From Thermohalobaculum sp035527255 (GTDB lineage: Bacteria; Pseudomonadota; Alphaproteobacteria; Rhodobacterales; Rhodobacteraceae), in NCBI GenBank assembly GCA_035527255.1, contig DATLAW010000083.1, positions 1-35,297 of the forward strand: a stretch of 35,297 nt of DNA. Direction: 5' to 3'. Positions 15,262-23,632 of the stretch are shown here, piece after piece; position 1 is the stretch's first letter, and each line of letters opens with the position of its first letter. Under the pieces are notes generated by a model that worked only from the letters and a program-made list of their open reading frames with translations, ran no database searches and was not told the DNA's origin. Position numbers and translations under genes: made by a program.

Positions 15262-17328
15262 ATGAGGCGCGAAGGTTCGGGCGAGATTGTCGGGGTTGAT
15301 GTTGGCGGGACGTTCACCGACCTCGTCCTTCTTGATCTGAACAGCCACACGGTCCGACTGGCGAAAGTGCCGAGCACCCAGGAAAATCAGGCTTTTGGTG
15401 TGCTATCGGCGTTGGCAGATGCTGGCGCTGATCTGGAAGCGGTCGGCCTGATTGTTCATGGCACAACCACGACCACCAATGCGGTGCTGGAGCGCAAGCT
15501 TAGCCAGGCTGGATTGATCACCACGCGCGGGTTCAGGGATGTGCTTGAGTTGGGTCGGCGCACCCGTCCGCAGGCCTATGGGATGAAGGGTGAATTCGTG
15601 CCGATCATTCCGCGCAATCTGCGGCTTGAGGTCAGCGAGCGCATGGACGCGGCCGGTAACACGATCATCCCCTTGGATCTGGACGAGGTCAGAGCGGCGG
15701 CGGTGAAACTGCTTGGGGCGGGGTGCGAGTCTGTCGTTGTCCATTTCTTGCACGCCTATGCAAATCCTGACCACGAGCTTCGCGCCCGTGAGACGATCAA
15801 AGGCGTTTGGCCCAATAACTACATTACGATGGGGCATGCGCTTTTGTCAGAAAGCCGGGAGTTCGAGCGCGGCGTGACCGCGGCGGTCAATGCCTCGGTT
15901 CAGCCTCTGCTCGAGCGTTACATAATGCGTCTGGTCGACGAGCTGGAAGGCAATGGTTATGGCGGCGAAGTTCTGGTGATGAACGGGAATGGCGGCATGG
16001 TCTCGTCGCGGTTTGTCGCCGATGAGGCTGCCAAGACGGTCATGTCAGGTCCGGCGTCCGGCGTTATGGCGGCGGCCTATACCGGGCGCAAAGCCGGCAT
16101 TGAAAACCTGATCACCTATGACATGGGCGGCACCTCGACTGACGTGGCCCTGATCCGCAATGCCGAGCCCGCGGTCTCCAACGAGATTGAGCTGGAATAC
16201 GCCATGCCGATCCATGTGCCGATGGTGGATGTGCGTTCGGTCGGGGCTGGTGGCGGGTCGATTGCACGGGTCACCAGCGCCGGGTTGCTGGAAGTTGGAC
16301 CGAAAAGTGCCGGCGCCAATCCTGGGCCGATTTGCTATGGGCTGGGTGGCGCCAGGCCGACGATCTCGGACGCAAATCTACTGTTGGGGCGGCTGGATCC
16401 GGCCAAGCTGAAATCGGTCAAAAGCGCCGTATCAACCGATGACGTGAAGGCAATCTTTGCAGCCCAACTGGGCAACAAACTGGGTGTCGATGCAATCGAA
16501 GCCGCTGCTGCTGTGGTTCGGTTGGCCAACGCAAAGATGGCCGGTGCTATCCGCATGGTGTCGATCTCGTTGGGCGCCGATCCGCGCGACTTTGCGCTGT
16601 TTGCCTTTGGCGGCGCAGGGCCGTTGCATGCCAGCGCCCTTGCCCGTGAATTGGGTGTGCCGCGCGTGCTGGTGCCGAGCAGACCGGGGATGACAAATGC
16701 GCTGGGATGTGTCGTTGCGGATCTGCGCCATGATTTCGTGAAAACCGTCAACCACCATGTCGATAGCGCGGATATCGACAATGTGCATGCGATTTTCGCG
16801 TCCCAGATTGCCGAAGGCGAGCGCCTGCTGGGGCGCCAAAAAGTCGAGGTTCTGCGCATCAAACATCGTTTCAGCGTGGATATGCAATTTATCGGGCAAA
16901 CCCATCTGCTGCGGGTTCCGCTGGAGGTCGGGACACCAAGCCGGGACCAGTTACGGACACTGTTCGAGGCGGAATATTTCAAGCGCTTTCGGGTTGAACT
17001 CAAAGAAGTTCGGGCCAACCTGGTCAACGTCAACACTTCGGTTATCGGCGAGCGTGAGGAGATCGACCTTTCATGTTTGATTGATCCCGCCGGGCGCATG
17101 AACGCGCTGGCGGATGCCAAAATGGAAATCCGTCCGGTGTATTTTGATGGGGCATGGCACGACACCCCGGTCTATTGGCGCGATCACTTGCCGGTCGATT
17201 TTACCCTGACCGGACCGGCAATCCTTGCCCAGATGGACACGACCGTGGTTATCGAGCCGGGGGATCATGCGGCGGGCGACTCGCAGGGGAATGTCATCAT
17301 CAGCATTGGGGCGCGCCATGAGCCTTGA
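15262..17328 (+). CDS. hyuA: Hydantoinase/oxoprolinase subunit A (HyuA)
   Basis: A 688-residue ATPase subunit of the HyuA/5-oxoprolinase family, whose members hydrolyse cyclic amides (hydantoins, 5-oxoproline) with ATP. The first phosphate loop is GVDVGGTFTDLVLL at residues 11-24, then VHGTTTTTNAVLERK near residue 65, YDMGGTSTDVALI near residue 287, VRSVGAGGGSIA, and FGGAGPLHASALAREL near residue 450. The N-terminal and catalytic domains are complete. The stop overlaps hyuB by 11 bases. Acetone carboxylase subunits are related but larger and have different partners. In this cluster the likely substrate is a lactam produced by ring reduction, which is inference from context. Confidence 0.85.
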   Translation: MRREGSGEIVGVDVGGTFTDLVLLDLNSHTVRLAKVPSTQENQAFGVLSALADAGADLEAVGLIVHGTTTTTNAVLERKLSQAGLITTRGFRDVLELGRRTRPQAYGMKGEFVPIIPRNLRLEVSERMDAAGNTIIPLDLDEVRAAAVKLLGAGCESVVVHFLHAYANPDHELRARETIKGVWPNNYITMGHALLSESREFERGVTAAVNASVQPLLERYIMRLVDELEGNGYGGEVLVMNGNGGMVSSRFVADEAAKTVMSGPASGVMAAAYTGRKAGIENLITYDMGGTSTDVALIRNAEPAVSNEIELEYAMPIHVPMVDVRSVGAGGGSIARVTSAGLLEVGPKSAGANPGPICYGLGGARPTISDANLLLGRLDPAKLKSVKSAVSTDDVKAIFAAQLGNKLGVDAIEAAAAVVRLANAKMAGAIRMVSISLGADPRDFALFAFGGAGPLHASALARELGVPRVLVPSRPGMTNALGCVVADLRHDFVKTVNHHVDSADIDNVHAIFASQIAEGERLLGRQKVEVLRIKHRFSVDMQFIGQTHLLRVPLEVGTPSRDQLRTLFEAEYFKRFRVELKEVRANLVNVNTSVIGEREEIDLSCLIDPAGRMNALADAKMEIRPVYFDGAWHDTPVYWRDHLPVDFTLTGPAILAQMDTTVVIEPGDHAAGDSQGNVIISIGARHEP

Positions 17329-19060
17329 TCCGATCACTTTGAGCGTCATTCAGGCCGGGTTGCAGCAGGTTTGCGACGAGATGGATCTGAGCTTTTCCCG
17401 GGCTGCCTTTTCGCCGGTGATTGCCGAGGCCAACGACCGGTCCGACGGCATTTATTCGGCGGTCGATGGTGCCCTGATCGCGCAGGGTATCGGCGGATTG
17501 CCGGTTTTTGTCGGCACGATGCAGTATTCAACCCGGATTGTCATCGAGATGATTGCGAACGGCACGGTGCTGCCGCCGGAACCGGGTGACATCTACATCG
17601 TGAACGACCCCTATCTTGGTGGCACCCATCTGATGGATGTGCGGTTTGCCAGCCCATTCTACCGCGACGGCGAGATCTATTGCTGGCTGTCGAATACCGG
17701 GCATTGGCCTGATACGGGTGGGTCGGTGCCCGGTGGGTTCTCCGCCTCGGCCACGTCGGTTGAGCAGGAAGGTCTGCGGCTTCCACCGGTCAAATTGTTC
17801 AAGAAAGGCAAGCTCGACACCGAAATATATGCGATCATCTGCTCGAATATTCGCGTCGCGGATCAGCGAATTGGCGATGTTAAAGCCCAGGCTGCGGCAC
17901 TGAAAGTGGGTGAAGATCGGCTGAACCAACTGCTTGATCGGTACGGCGACCAGACTGTCGCCCAGGCAATTGCCGGGCTTCGGTCGCGGGCTGTGACGCA
18001 GATGCAGGCCTGCATTCAGGAAATCTCCGATGGGGCCTACCACTCAACCGCCTGGGTCGACAGCGACGGGGTGGTGAACGCGCCGCTTGCCATTCGCCTT
18101 TGCATCACCAAAACCGCAGGCGAACTGACCTTTGATTTCTCAGAATCGAGCAAGCCTTGCCTGGGGCCGATGAATTCGGTTCTGGCGACGACGCTGAGCT
18201 CGGTCTATCTGGCGATGCGCCACATTTTCCCCGAAGTGCCGATCAGCGCCGGGGCTTTTGAGCCTTTGAAGGTGATCCGGCCGGTGGGGACGTTTCTTGA
18301 TGCACAATATCCACGCCCAGTGTCTGGATGTGCCGCCGAAGTTTCACAACGCATCGCCGAAGCGGTTTTTGCGGCATTGGTCGAGGCGCTGCCCAACCGG
18401 GTCACCGCATCGCCAGCCGGCACCAGCGGCAACTTTGCCTTGGGTGGCTACGACCCTGGGCGTGGTCGCGACTATGTCATGTATCAATTGTCCGGTGGCG
18501 GTTATGGCGGCAATTCTGACCATGACGGGCTGGCGAACGGTTGCTCGACAATCGGCATTTCTAAGGCCCCGCCCGTCGAGATCATGGAGCAGGCCTTTCC
18601 GGTTTTGTATCATCGATATGCGTTGCGCGAGGGGTCTGGTGGCGCTGGGCAGCACCGCGGCGGCCTTGGGCTCGACTACGAGCTTGAGATCAGAAGCGGT
18701 GCCGCGCGGGCGAGTTTCGTGATGGATCACGGCCGCTTTGGCCCGCAGGGTGCGCTTGGCGGCGCTGATGGCGCGGTGAACGAGGTCACGGTCTGGCGAT
18801 CTGGTGTGCCCTACACGCCGGAACACCTGTCCAAGGAGCAGGATATCCCGCTCGGCACCGGAGACCGGGTACATGTCCGAACCCCTGGCGGCGGCGGCTA
18901 TGGCGATCCGTTCAAGCGGAACCCGGAGGCGGCTTTGGCCGATGTTCAACTGGAGCGCTATAGCGCGGCGCAGATACGCGAACTGTTTGGTGTAGCACTT
19001 ACCGAAGGCAACACGGCAGTTGACATGGCCGAGACGCGAAAGCTGCGCCAGGGGCATTGA
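17318..19060 (+). CDS. hyuB: Hydantoinase/oxoprolinase subunit B (HyuB)
   Basis: A 580-residue HyuB subunit, the partner of HyuA in ATP-dependent lactam hydrolysis. Recognisable segments are LDPITLSVIQAGLQQVCDEM at the start, FSPVIAEANDRSDGIYS, DIYIVNDPYLGGTHLMDV, GPMNSVLATTLSSVYLAM and the C-terminal RTPGGGGYGDPFKRNPEA. The start at 17318 lies inside hyuA, so the two subunits are coupled; the earlier in-frame start at 17225 is too deep in hyuA to be credible. Its length is normal for the family. No frameshift or missing segment was noticed. Confidence 0.87.
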   Translation: MSLDPITLSVIQAGLQQVCDEMDLSFSRAAFSPVIAEANDRSDGIYSAVDGALIAQGIGGLPVFVGTMQYSTRIVIEMIANGTVLPPEPGDIYIVNDPYLGGTHLMDVRFASPFYRDGEIYCWLSNTGHWPDTGGSVPGGFSASATSVEQEGLRLPPVKLFKKGKLDTEIYAIICSNIRVADQRIGDVKAQAAALKVGEDRLNQLLDRYGDQTVAQAIAGLRSRAVTQMQACIQEISDGAYHSTAWVDSDGVVNAPLAIRLCITKTAGELTFDFSESSKPCLGPMNSVLATTLSSVYLAMRHIFPEVPISAGAFEPLKVIRPVGTFLDAQYPRPVSGCAAEVSQRIAEAVFAALVEALPNRVTASPAGTSGNFALGGYDPGRGRDYVMYQLSGGGYGGNSDHDGLANGCSTIGISKAPPVEIMEQAFPVLYHRYALREGSGGAGQHRGGLGLDYELEIRSGAARASFVMDHGRFGPQGALGGADGAVNEVTVWRSGVPYTPEHLSKEQDIPLGTGDRVHVRTPGGGGYGDPFKRNPEAALADVQLERYSAAQIRELFGVALTEGNTAVDMAETRKLRQGH

Positions 19061-19198
19061 ATTGTCGATGTTGTTCCGGTGTTGCCCCAGCGCATCGTAT
19101 GGCCGGGCAAACCCAAAACCACTTTCCGTCGAAGCGAGAGTTCTATTTACTGAAGCAACGATCGTAAACCTGAATGGTGACTACCGAGGAATTGACAG

Positions 19199-19819
19199 AT
19201 GAACGGAAAAAATCCAGCGCTCGTGATGATCGACATTCAGAATGACTTTTGCCCCGGCGGGGCATTGGCGGTTACCGATGGCGATGCGGTGGTGCCAATT
19301 GCGAATTCACTGCAAAGTCATTTCGGGGTTCGTATTCTGACCCAGGACTGGCATCCGTCGGACCATTCCTCGTTTGCGGATAACCATGCGGGCGGACAGC
19401 CATTCTCGATGGTTGAGATGCCATATGGCGCACAAATCCTGTGGCCGAGGCATTGTGTGATCGGCAGCGGCGGTGCGGCATTTCACGATGATCTGGTTAC
19501 AGATTCAGCGGATCTGGTTATTCGCAAGGGATTTCGCAGCGAAATTGACAGCTATTCCGCCTTCTTCGAGAACGATAAGACGACCCAAACCGGTCTGGCC
19601 GGTTATCTGCGTGAACGCGCGGTGGATCACCTTTACCTGACCGGTCTCGCCACCGATTTCTGCGTTTATTATTCGGCGCTCGATGGGGTCAAACAAGGGT
19701 TTGGTGTAACGCTTGTCAGCGACGCCTGTCGTGGCATTGATCTCGACGGATCGCAGCAGGCTGCGATGAATGATATGGCGGCGCACGGCATCACCTTCAC
19801 GACGAGCGATCGGATTTAA
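19199..19819 (+). CDS. pncA: Nicotinamidase
   Basis: A 206-residue cysteine hydrolase converting nicotinamide to nicotinate and ammonia. The catalytic triad is visible as Asp12 (MIDIQNDF), Lys110 (RKGF) and Cys155 (GLATDFCV). The metal site is Asp50, His52 and His56 (TQDWHPSDH) with His85 (WPRHCV). This full set marks nicotinamidases rather than general isochorismatase-like proteins. A GAGGA ribosome binding site precedes the ATG. It lies 138 bases after hyuB in the same direction, so it may share that transcript or have its own promoter. PncA usually serves NAD salvage; here its place beside nicotinate-type catabolic genes suggests that it feeds the pathway. Confidence 0.9.
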   Translation: MNGKNPALVMIDIQNDFCPGGALAVTDGDAVVPIANSLQSHFGVRILTQDWHPSDHSSFADNHAGGQPFSMVEMPYGAQILWPRHCVIGSGGAAFHDDLVTDSADLVIRKGFRSEIDSYSAFFENDKTTQTGLAGYLRERAVDHLYLTGLATDFCVYYSALDGVKQGFGVTLVSDACRGIDLDGSQQAAMNDMAAHGITFTTSDRI

Positions 19820-20081
19820 TGCACCCGCTGGACGGCACTGTCACGTTCATTGGCTGATCTCGACCGACGCGGTCGAGTAGGGGTAAGCATGAGGCCGGCA
19901 TCTAACCGTGTGCCTGGCGCCCAAGGGGAAATGATGGATCTGCCCAAAGCAGAGATACAGGTATTGGTTTCGATCGACAGGATCGACAAGGAATGGGGCC
20001 TGGCCGGGGACGCAATTTGGCAATTTCCTGACCAGACGCAGGTGATCGGCGCGCCGCGAAGCTCCACGGGCGCGCCGTGCC

Positions 20082-21002
20082 ATGTCGCTTGACCGCGTAG
20101 CGCCTCTGGTTTCCGATCGGGCGCCGCGGCGTCGGGACAATCTGCGTGGCCTGCTCTTGATGGCACTGGCATTCTTCGCATTCGCTGCAGCAGACACCCA
20201 GGCCAAGTTGCTGACCGAGTGGTTTCACCCCATGCAGATCGTCTGGACGCGGCAGCTCGGGCTGCTGGCCGGTGTGCTGGTGCTGCTCGCCCTGAAGGGG
20301 CCCTCGATCCTGAAGACGCGCCATCCGGGCCTGCAGGTGCTGCGCGGGATGCTGGCGGTGTTCTCGGCAACGACCTTCATCTTCGCTCTACGCTACGTGC
20401 CGCTCGCGGATGCGGTCGCGGTCAGCTTCGTGGCGCCTTTCATAGTGACAATCATGGGGGCGCTGTTCCTCGGCGAGAAGGTCGGCCTCCACCGCTGGAG
20501 CGCGGTGACGATCGGGTTCATCGGCACCCTCATCGTGATCCGGCCGGGCCTCGGCGTGGTTCACCCGGCGGTATTTCTGGTTATGGTGGCAGCGACAGCA
20601 TTCGCGCTCCGCCAGATCCTGTCGCGGGTCCTTGCCGCCTCGGATCGCACAGCTACGACAGTGGCCTACACATCGATCGCAAGTGTCCTGCTGCTGTCGG
20701 CGCCCTTGCCGTATTTCTGGAAGGCACCCGAGACCGGATTGGAGTTGGCGCTTCTGGTCGGTATGGCGGCCTGCGCCGCGCTGGGCGAGTTGTTGGTGAT
20801 CAGGGCGCTGGAGGTCGCGCAGGCAGTCATCCTCGCGCCGGTCCATTACAGCATGATCATCTGGGGCACGTTCTATGGCTGGCTGGTGTTCGATCAGTTG
20901 CCGGACGGCTGGACCTGGCTCGGCGCCGCGATCATTGTGGCGACCGGACTCTACATCATGGATCGCGAGTGGAAACTGGCGAGGGCCGCAACGCGCGGCT
21001 GA
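20082..21002 (+). CDS. DMT (EamA) family transporter
   Basis: A 306-residue inner membrane protein with two EamA repeats and about ten membrane segments. The first repeat includes MALAFFAFAAADTQAKLL and the end of that repeat reads PFIVTIMGALFLGEKVGLHRW with GFIGTLIVIRPG; the second ends GWLVFDQLPDGWTWLGAAII. Members export amino acids or metabolites, and the substrate here is unknown. The start at 20082 lacks a clear ribosome binding site. The 262 bases upstream (19820-20081) hold only a short hairpin (CTCGACC-N5-GGTCGAG, 19859-19877) and no convincing gene. By eye its codons are more GC-rich than those of hyuAB and pncA, suggesting a different history; this was not computed. Confidence 0.85.
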   Translation: MSLDRVAPLVSDRAPRRRDNLRGLLLMALAFFAFAAADTQAKLLTEWFHPMQIVWTRQLGLLAGVLVLLALKGPSILKTRHPGLQVLRGMLAVFSATTFIFALRYVPLADAVAVSFVAPFIVTIMGALFLGEKVGLHRWSAVTIGFIGTLIVIRPGLGVVHPAVFLVMVAATAFALRQILSRVLAASDRTATTVAYTSIASVLLLSAPLPYFWKAPETGLELALLVGMAACAALGELLVIRALEVAQAVILAPVHYSMIIWGTFYGWLVFDQLPDGWTWLGAAIIVATGLYIMDREWKLARAATRG

Positions 21003-21061
21003 GCCTGCCGGGCGAGATTTCATTGCATCAGAGGGTGGCTGAGGCCCCCTGGCGCTGCGTT

Positions 21062-21590
21062 TATATGATGCCGTCCTGGGTCATGGCGCTCGCTTGGCTA
21101 AGCCTGTTCAAGAATGACCGCATCGGCGGCGCAGAGGGCCTGTTCAGTTATTTATTCGGCATCAGCCCACCGGATTGGGTCTCGTGAGGTTTCCTGCCTA
21201 TCGTACTGACCCTTTCCATGCACTATTACGCCTATACCTATCTGCTGATCTCTGGGGCTCTGGCCACGGTCGACAGCGAGATGGAAGAGGCTGCCGCCAC
21301 TTGCGGCATGGGGCCTTGGCAACGCATTTGGCGCATCACTATGCCGTTGCTGATGCCCGCACTCGGCTCCGCGATAGTATTGACCTTCATCCGTAAACGG
21401 CTCAGCTGGCAACGCTCCTTACTGCGTATAGCCGCATCTACTCCAGTGCCGTCATCCACGGCATTGCGGTCGGTGGGAACGCGCGTTTCGCAATGGCTTG
21501 GATCTGCGTTGCCCAGGCAATCGTGTTGTTTGTATTGGCCCTGGGCAAGTCTGACAGAAGGAATTTGCTGGGCAGGCTTTTCGGCGTTCT
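21062..21590 (+). pseudogene. Decayed ABC transporter permease (FbpB/PotB type)
   Basis: Two stretches of a binding-protein-dependent permease are visible. The first (from about 21062) reads PSWVMALAWLSLFKND, hits an in-frame TGA at 21185-21187, then continues in the same frame as MHYYAYTYLLISGALATVDS and the EAA loop EEAAATCGMGPWQRIWRITM, ending near VLTFIR (about 21390). A second stretch, in another frame from about 21421, reads AYSRIYSSAVIHGIAVGGN and a last membrane segment. The N-terminal part and a central segment are missing. This is a remnant with a stop, a frameshift and deletions, and it lies at the seam between two accessory blocks. It fills most of the 601-base gap between genes. 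Confidence 0.75.
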
Positions 21591-21603
21591 CGAGCCTTCC
21601 GGG

Positions 21604-22656
21604 TCAGTCGGGTGCCGGAAGTTCCTGGCAGTTCAAGGTGCCGTCGCGCCAGATTGTGCGACCGTCGGCAATGATCGTTGGAGCCGCCACCATCCAGCAG
21701 ATTTCGCCGGGCGGATAATCTCCGCAGGTGTGAAAATGCAGATAGCCCGGGCTTCCGAAGATACTGTTCGACCACAAGTCCGGATCGGTCGCGGGCTGGC
21801 CTTCGAAGCTACAGCCGTCATGGATGCCCGCGTGCCAGGAATGCACGACATCGGCCGGAATGGCAAAACGTCCGGCCACCGCCGCGTAATGGGCCTCGAT
21901 ACGCTCGACAATCGCGGGCGCGCCGCGGAACCTGACGGTTCGACCGCTCTCAACCTCGGCAATCACCGGTTCCGGCAAGGCGAGCCAAGGCGGGGAATAG
22001 ACCCGTGAGCCGGTCGGCGTCAGATAGTCCGCAAGCACGACCTCGCCCGAGAACGCCCGTGCACTGACCGGGGCAGGAACGCACATCGGAAACCGGCGAA
22101 CCGCGACGTCGGGAGCCATCGGCACCTTCGCCGGGCCGGGCCCGCGGAGCCGGGTGCCGAGCGGGCAGCTGATCTCGATCTCGTCGGTTCCCTGGAGCGC
22201 TCGGTCGACCGCCCGCTTGAGTTCCAGCATTTTCCGGTGATCGCGCCGACCGAAAGCCGAGGCCAGTGCGCCGGCCGTCCGGGCATAGCTCACCACGCGC
22301 AGCGCCGTGTTGCCATCGTCGACGAACCGGTCCTGATCGCCGATCCTGGCGAAGAAAATCACCACATCGGCATCCGCGACAGCGCCGGCGAGACCCGGCG
22401 GCGGCGCATCTGCCGGGTTGCCGACAGGCATGATCGCCACCTCGGCGCCCAACCGCCGGGCGGTCCCGGCAACGGTGCGCGGGGCGATTTCGTCGAACCA
22501 GCCCAGCGCCGGGTCTTCCGCGACCACCAGCACCTTCTGTCCGGCTGTGATACCGGCACAGCCCGACACCAGGTTTACAGCACCGGCTTGCAGGTCGGCC
22601 GCGAAGGCCCGCCCGGCGTCGGAGGTGTCATCCACAATTCTGCCGCCTGCGCTCAT
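21604..22656 (-). CDS. M29 aminopeptidase/NicX-like metalloenzyme
   Basis: A 350-residue protein that resembles the superfamily joining M29 leucyl aminopeptidases and the non-haem iron enzyme NicX (2,5-dihydroxypyridine 5,6-dioxygenase, also about 350 residues). The N-terminal half has a nucleotide-binding-like fold (ITAGQKVLVVAEDPALGWFD); the C-terminal half has candidate metal ligands in VVHSWHAGIHDG (His272, 275, 279) and LHFHTCGDYPPGE (His307, His309, Asp313), then IADGRTIWRDGTLN. The exact NicX ligand spacing is not reproduced, so either an aminopeptidase-like hydrolase or a ring-cleaving dioxygenase is possible. It is the last gene of a leftward operon with a 2OG oxygenase 4 bases upstream. 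Confidence 0.55.
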   Translation of the reverse strand: MSAGGRIVDDTSDAGRAFAADLQAGAVNLVSGCAGITAGQKVLVVAEDPALGWFDEIAPRTVAGTARRLGAEVAIMPVGNPADAPPPGLAGAVADADVVIFFARIGDQDRFVDDGNTALRVVSYARTAGALASAFGRRDHRKMLELKRAVDRALQGTDEIEISCPLGTRLRGPGPAKVPMAPDVAVRRFPMCVPAPVSARAFSGEVVLADYLTPTGSRVYSPPWLALPEPVIAEVESGRTVRFRGAPAIVERIEAHYAAVAGRFAIPADVVHSWHAGIHDGCSFEGQPATDPDLWSNSIFGSPGYLHFHTCGDYPPGEICWMVAAPTIIADGRTIWRDGTLNCQELPAPD

Positions 22657-22660
22657 GCAT

Positions 22661-23632
22661 TCAGCCCTTGCGGTAGGCGAAGGCCTTGGCGAAGCGCCAG
22701 ATCAGGTAATCGCCGCAGGTGATCGGCGCTTCGGCCCCTTCGCAGGCGCACCCGAAAACATCGCGCGGGTCGATCTGAGTTTCCGGGTTCGGGTCATAAG
22801 CCAGCACCAAGGAAAGTCGTTCGCGGCCCGAGGTGTTTACCACACGGTGCGGCGTCGACTTGTAGGCGCCCGCCGTCCAGCGTGCCAGCAGATCGGCAAC
22901 GTTGACGATCAGCGAGCCGGCAATTGGCGGGGCGTGCAGCCATTCGCCGTTGACGTCCTGGACCTGAAGTCCGCCGACATCATCCTGGCACAGCACCGTC
23001 AGCACCCCGAAATCGGTGTGCGGTCCAACCCCGAACTGGTCGGGTCCCAGCTCCTCCGGCTGGGCCGGGTAATAGACGAACGAGGCGCGCGACAGCGGTC
23101 GGTCGGACGTCTTGAGGAAGAACCCGGCATCCAGCCCGAGCCCCAGCGCGAAACCGCGCATCAGGTCGTGGGCGACGCCGTGCGCGGCACGGAAATAGGC
23201 CATCGCGTCGGCTTCGAGTTCCGGAAGAAAAACCGGCCAGCGGTTCGGCCCGCGCAGCGCATGGTCCTCGGGCGTCGACCCGGACAAGTCCTGCCAGCCC
23301 CAGACGAAGCTCTCCTTGAGGTCGGCCTTGGCATCGTCTTGCATCTTCGCGCCGCCGCGCCCGATCCAGCCGCGGTGCTTGTCCGAGACCTGCACTGATG
23401 CCTTCGCCTGCGCATCCGCCTGGAAGAACTCATGGGCGCGCGCCCGCGCCGCATCGATCAGGCGCTCGGGTATCCCGTGTCCGGTGACATAGATGAACCC
23501 CAACCCCTGGCTTGCTGCATGCAACTGGCGGGCAATATCCGCCACCCCGGTACCGTCGCGAAGGGGCGTGATGTCGATCACCGGAATGGCGTCGCGTTCG
23601 ACGGTCTTCGCCTGGGCATAGGCCATGGTCAT
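22661..23632 (-). CDS. 2-oxoglutarate/Fe(II) oxygenase, isopenicillin N synthase-like
   Basis: A 323-residue non-haem iron oxygenase. The N-terminal DIOX_N-type part begins IPVIDITPLRDG with GFIYVTGHGIP; the jelly-roll core has the facial triad His205 and Asp207 (GPHTDFG) and His262 (KSTPHRVVN), with Arg272 and Ser274 (RERLSL) for 2-oxoglutarate. All ligands are present, so it should be active. It would hydroxylate or otherwise oxidise a small molecule imported by the adjacent ABC system; the substrate is unknown. The ATG overlaps the preceding AhpD-like gene (ATGA). Ethylene-forming or desaturating relatives look the same at this resolution. Confidence 0.85.
   Translation of the reverse strand: MTMAYAQAKTVERDAIPVIDITPLRDGTGVADIARQLHAASQGLGFIYVTGHGIPERLIDAARARAHEFFQADAQAKASVQVSDKHRGWIGRGGAKMQDDAKADLKESFVWGWQDLSGSTPEDHALRGPNRWPVFLPELEADAMAYFRAAHGVAHDLMRGFALGLGLDAGFFLKTSDRPLSRASFVYYPAQPEELGPDQFGVGPHTDFGVLTVLCQDDVGGLQVQDVNGEWLHAPPIAGSLIVNVADLLARWTAGAYKSTPHRVVNTSGRERLSLVLAYDPNPETQIDPRDVFGCACEGAEAPITCGDYLIWRFAKAFAYRKG

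Noticed and set aside
19859..19877. Hairpin CTCGACC-N5-GGTCGAG after pncA as a terminator
   Set aside because: The stem is only 7 bp and no T-run follows on either strand; too weak to list as a terminator.
20219..21187. Long plus-strand frame (322 codons) overlapping the DMT transporter gene
   Set aside because: It is the out-of-frame shadow of the transporter, rich in Arg, Gly and Ala. Only its last part (from about 21062) has meaning, as the ABC permease remnant.
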